From Streptomyces sp. 135 (GTDB taxonomy: Bacteria > Actinomycetota > Actinomycetes > Streptomycetales > Streptomycetaceae), in contig NZ_CP075691.1 of NCBI RefSeq assembly GCF_020026305.1, forward strand, positions 1,922,001 through 1,986,000: a stretch of DNA of 64,000 bases. The letters are read 5' to 3'. Positions within the stretch are counted from its first letter, which is position 1. Each line of letters begins with the position of its first letter. The position numbers and the translations under genes are program-made. Under the pieces are notes generated by a model. It saw only the letters and a program-made list of their open reading frames with translations. It was not told the origin of the DNA and did not search any database. Shown here piece by piece: positions 62,142 to 64,000 of this stretch.

Positions 62142-62476
62142 CGCACACCCGCCTTCGCGAGGATGTCCCGTACGGAGCCGTCGAAGGCGAGCCACAGCCC
62201 GCCCTGCTCGCCGAGGGTCTCGCGCCCGGCGTCGGTGAGCCGGTAGTAGCGCCGTCCCGGCCCCTTCTCGGCGGCGCGGAACTCGGCGGCGACCAGGCCC
62301 GCCTCCTCCAGGCGGTTCAGCACGGGGTAGAGCGTGCCGCCCTTGATCTGGCCGAAGCCGGCGGCTCCGAGGAGCTTGGCGATCTCGTAGCCGTAGCTCT
62401 CGCCGTCGGTGAGGCTCGCGAGTACGAGGAGGTCGAGTACGCCCTTGAACCAGCTGGCGCGGCGGTCGGCGGTCAC
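62138..62476 (-). CDS. PadR-family transcriptional regulator
   Basis: 112 aa from GTG 62476. PadR winged HTH: SWFKGVLDLLVLASLTDGESYGYEIAKLLGAAGFGQIKGGTLYPVLNRLEEAGLVAAEFRAAEKGPGRRYYRLTDAGRETLGEQ. Co-translated with the membrane protein downstream. The inverted repeats at 63302-63349 upstream of the operon's first gene are the likely site. Short PadR proteins of this subgroup answer drugs or envelope stress. Confidence 0.88.
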   Translation of the reverse strand: MTADRRASWFKGVLDLLVLASLTDGESYGYEIAKLLGAAGFGQIKGGTLYPVLNRLEEAGLVAAEFRAAEKGPGRRYYRLTDAGRETLGEQGGLWLAFDGSVRDILAKAGVR

Positions 62477-62489
62477 GTTCCCGGGCCCT

Positions 62490-63227
62490 TCACTTGGCGG
62501 TGAGCGGCGCCGCGGACGGCGTCGGCGGCGTGAGCGTCGTCAGGTCGCGCACACTGAGGATGACGTGCAGGGCCATGGGCAGGAGCAGGCTGCCGGTGGC
62601 CAGGTACAGGCCGCTGAGCAGCGCGCCGAAGACGGCGAAGACGAGGAGTCCCTGGCGGCCCTGGTAGTAGCCGGCGACGGCGTAGACGAGCACGGAGAGG
62701 GCCGCGGCGGCGTAGAGGTGGAGGCCGAGCACGCCGACGCCGAAGGCGATGAGCAGCCCGCGGTAGACGAACTCCGCGCAGATGCCGTCGCTCACGCCGA
62801 AGGCGACGGCGAGGGCGCGCTCGCGGGGCGTGCCCGGCAGCATCGCCTCGATGGCGGCGCGCCCCGGTACGTGCTTGCCCTGCCGGTCGAGGTCGCGGAG
62901 CGCGCGCCCGGAGGTCACCGCGATCACCGCGCAGAACAGGACGCCGACCGCGACGACGGCGGGCTTGTCGGGCAAGGCGATGCCGAGGTCGGCGGCGGCC
63001 GTACCCGGCGAGAGCAGCAGCGCCGCGGCCGCGAGGGCGGCGAGGGCCCACCACAGCGCGAGCACGACGCGGAAGTAGCGGACGAGGGCGCCGGGTTCGG
63101 TGGCGCGGCGGCGGGCCAGCGAGGCGTACATGCGACGGCCGAGCAGGGGCTCCCCGAGCAGCAGATAGGCGCCGAGCGCGGCCGTGAGAGCCGTGGCGGC
63201 GGGTGAGAAGTCCGGCGAGATGGTCAT
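62490..63227 (-). CDS. CPBP-family membrane protein with degenerate protease motifs
   Basis: 245 aa, ATG 63227; first gene of the PadR operon, 13 bases before padR. Seven or eight membrane helices with the CPBP/Abi domain in the second half. The usual motif 1 EExxxR reads A151-E-F-V-Y-R156. Motif 2 FxxxH reads YAVAG, with Gly186 for His. The last motif HxxxN/D reads H221-V-I-L-S. Three of the four active-site features are changed, so proteolysis is unlikely or altered. YRGLLIAFG and YYQGRQG show the family otherwise clearly. Confidence 0.8.
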   Translation of the reverse strand: MTISPDFSPAATALTAALGAYLLLGEPLLGRRMYASLARRRATEPGALVRYFRVVLALWWALAALAAAALLLSPGTAAADLGIALPDKPAVVAVGVLFCAVIAVTSGRALRDLDRQGKHVPGRAAIEAMLPGTPRERALAVAFGVSDGICAEFVYRGLLIAFGVGVLGLHLYAAAALSVLVYAVAGYYQGRQGLLVFAVFGALLSGLYLATGSLLLPMALHVILSVRDLTTLTPPTPSAAPLTAK

Positions 63228-63301
63228 GGCGGGTCCCCCTTCCCGAAGGGGGCGCGGACGTGCGCGGTGGCACGTGCCCGCACCCCCGTGAGCGTCTGAG
63301 C

Positions 63302-63349
63302 TACCTAGACCGTAGAGCGATCTAGTCAGGGATGCAACCTATCTAGGTA
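63302..63349. promoter_or_regulatory. TACCTAGA/ATCTAGGTA repeats, probable PadR operator
   Basis: TACCTAGA (63302-63309) and ATCTAGGTA (63341-63349) are inverted copies. A further ATCTAG lies at 63320-63325. CTAG is otherwise rare in such GC-rich DNA, so three copies within 48 bases stand out. The region directly precedes the CPBP-PadR operon. Confidence 0.7.
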
Positions 63350-63392
63350 CGTCGAGTGTGGCAGGGGGCCCGAACGCACGGACGATCGCTCC

Positions 63393-63986
63393 TCAGCCCG
63401 CGGCCCGCCACCCCGGGTCGCGGCCGCTCAGCCCGATCACCCGGTCCAGGAGCGGCGCCCCGTCCGGCACCGGGACCGGCGGGCCGAAGAGGCCGCCCGG
63501 CTCCTCGCCCTCCTCCCCACCGGGGGCCAGCACCGCCAGCGCTCCCTCCAGGCTCACCTCGTCGGGCGCGTACTCCTGGCCGGTGGACCGCGCCAGGTCC
63601 CAGCCGTGGACGACCAGCTCGTCGAGGGCGACCAGGCCCGCGACCTCGCCGGGCAGGTCGATGCCGCCCGCGCGGGTCATGCCCTGCCGGGCCGCCGGGT
63701 CGCGCCACGCCTCGGCGAGGGCGTCGAGGGCCTTGGGCAGCTCGTCGCGCCAGCCGGGGCCGATGTCCGGCTCGGTGCTCGCGGGGTCCTGGTCCAGGGC
63801 CGGCCCGAAGTCCTTGCGCGCGGCCGCCTCGAAGGCCCGGGCGAGGCCGATCAGATGTCCGAGCAGATTCCGCACCGCGTACTGGGGGCAGGGCGTGGGC
63901 GCCGCGAGCTGCTCGTCCGTGACGTGCGCGGCCAGTTGCGCCACCAGGCGGGCCTGCGGGGCGAGATCGAGGTGGTCGACGGTCAT
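63393..63986 (-). CDS. TIGR03086-type metal-binding (DinB/mycothiol-dependent) protein
   Basis: 197 aa from ATG 63986; ATG 63998 is possible. Motifs: LAAHVTDEQLAAPTPCPQYAVRNLLGHLIGLARAFEAAAR, DLPGEVAGLVALDELVVHGWDLARSTGQEY, then PAPDGAPLLDRVIGLSGRDPGW-like end. The His residues in GHLIG and VVHGWDLA are metal ligands of the maleylpyruvate-isomerase N-terminal (DinB_2) fold, in which actinobacterial members use mycothiol. Substrate unknown. The gene is complete; its promoter is outside or at the window end. Confidence 0.85.
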   Translation of the reverse strand: MTVDHLDLAPQARLVAQLAAHVTDEQLAAPTPCPQYAVRNLLGHLIGLARAFEAAARKDFGPALDQDPASTEPDIGPGWRDELPKALDALAEAWRDPAARQGMTRAGGIDLPGEVAGLVALDELVVHGWDLARSTGQEYAPDEVSLEGALAVLAPGGEEGEEPGGLFGPPVPVPDGAPLLDRVIGLSGRDPGWRAAG

Positions 63987-64000
63987 GGGGGCCTCCACTA

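Overview
The window is chromosomal DNA of a Streptomyces-type actinomycete. It is very GC-rich, with a strong G/C preference at third codon positions and frequent GTG starts. Many genes overlap by 4 bases (ATGA/GTGA). It also carries typical streptomycete loci: ectABCD, a PitH2-type phosphate transporter behind a PHO box, an aerobic-type B12 gene block and an LAETG-anchored surface protein. From memory, the order Pit - cob genes - LAETG protein - ectABCD - MarR/ene-reductase resembles the SCO1845-SCO1868 part of S. coelicolor; I could not check this. I saw no rRNA, tRNA, CRISPR array, insertion sequence or prophage. This looks like core or near-core chromosome.

Layout. 1-4.5 kb: tail of a subtilase, a CaiB-like protein, CopD, a lysoplasmalogenase and a sterol-desaturase-like protein. 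4.6-10.3 kb: a damaged VIT/CCC1 gene, then a four-gene operon (acetoacetate-decarboxylase-like, SDR, two amidohydrolases) divergent from a TetR regulator with a perfect palindromic operator between them. 10.4-15.2 kb: exonuclease-BRCT protein, Cys-rich mini-protein, SURF1, GH15 and an SDR lacking the usual catalytic Tyr/Lys. 15.2-18.4 kb: a five-gene Asp23/Gls24-AmaP envelope-stress cluster with a divergent accessory gene. 18.5-27.7 kb: enoyl-CoA hydratase, small HTH protein, ABC-F ATPase, neutral zinc protease, VOC protein, hydrolase and class II aldolase. 28-38.7 kb: phosphate transporter, B12 riboswitch and cobalamin genes (cbiB/cobD, cobQ, chelatase ID subunit, cobO, cobB, ZIP transporter, cobC fusion). 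39-47 kb: LAETG protein, amidohydrolase, class V aminotransferase, DinB and the ectoine/5-hydroxyectoine operon. 47-64 kb: small regulator-enzyme pairs (MarR/OYE, HxlR/Gfo-Idh, IclR/ALDH), a two-component system, a penicillin-binding protein and a PadR/CPBP operon.

How genes work together. CobQ, the ChlID-type chelatase subunit, CobO, CobB, CbiB and CobC cover cobalt insertion and late corrin amidation, adenosylation and aminopropanol attachment; CobN is not in the window. EctA-B-C make ectoine from aspartate semialdehyde and EctD hydroxylates it. The Asp23/AmaP set looks like a membrane-anchored scaffold. Several catabolic or redox genes sit beside their probable repressors, with palindromes in the shared intergenic regions.

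Data quality. Several conserved genes are broken by what look like one- or two-base deletions in G/C runs: VIT near 5055, the P10-like gene near 18175, a hypothetical gene near 25400, cbiB near 30118 and 30150, and a sensor kinase near 58359 and 58394. One more carries an in-frame TGA (SDR, 8066). The repeated pattern suggests indel errors in the assembly at least as much as real decay, so these genes are described with both readings open.
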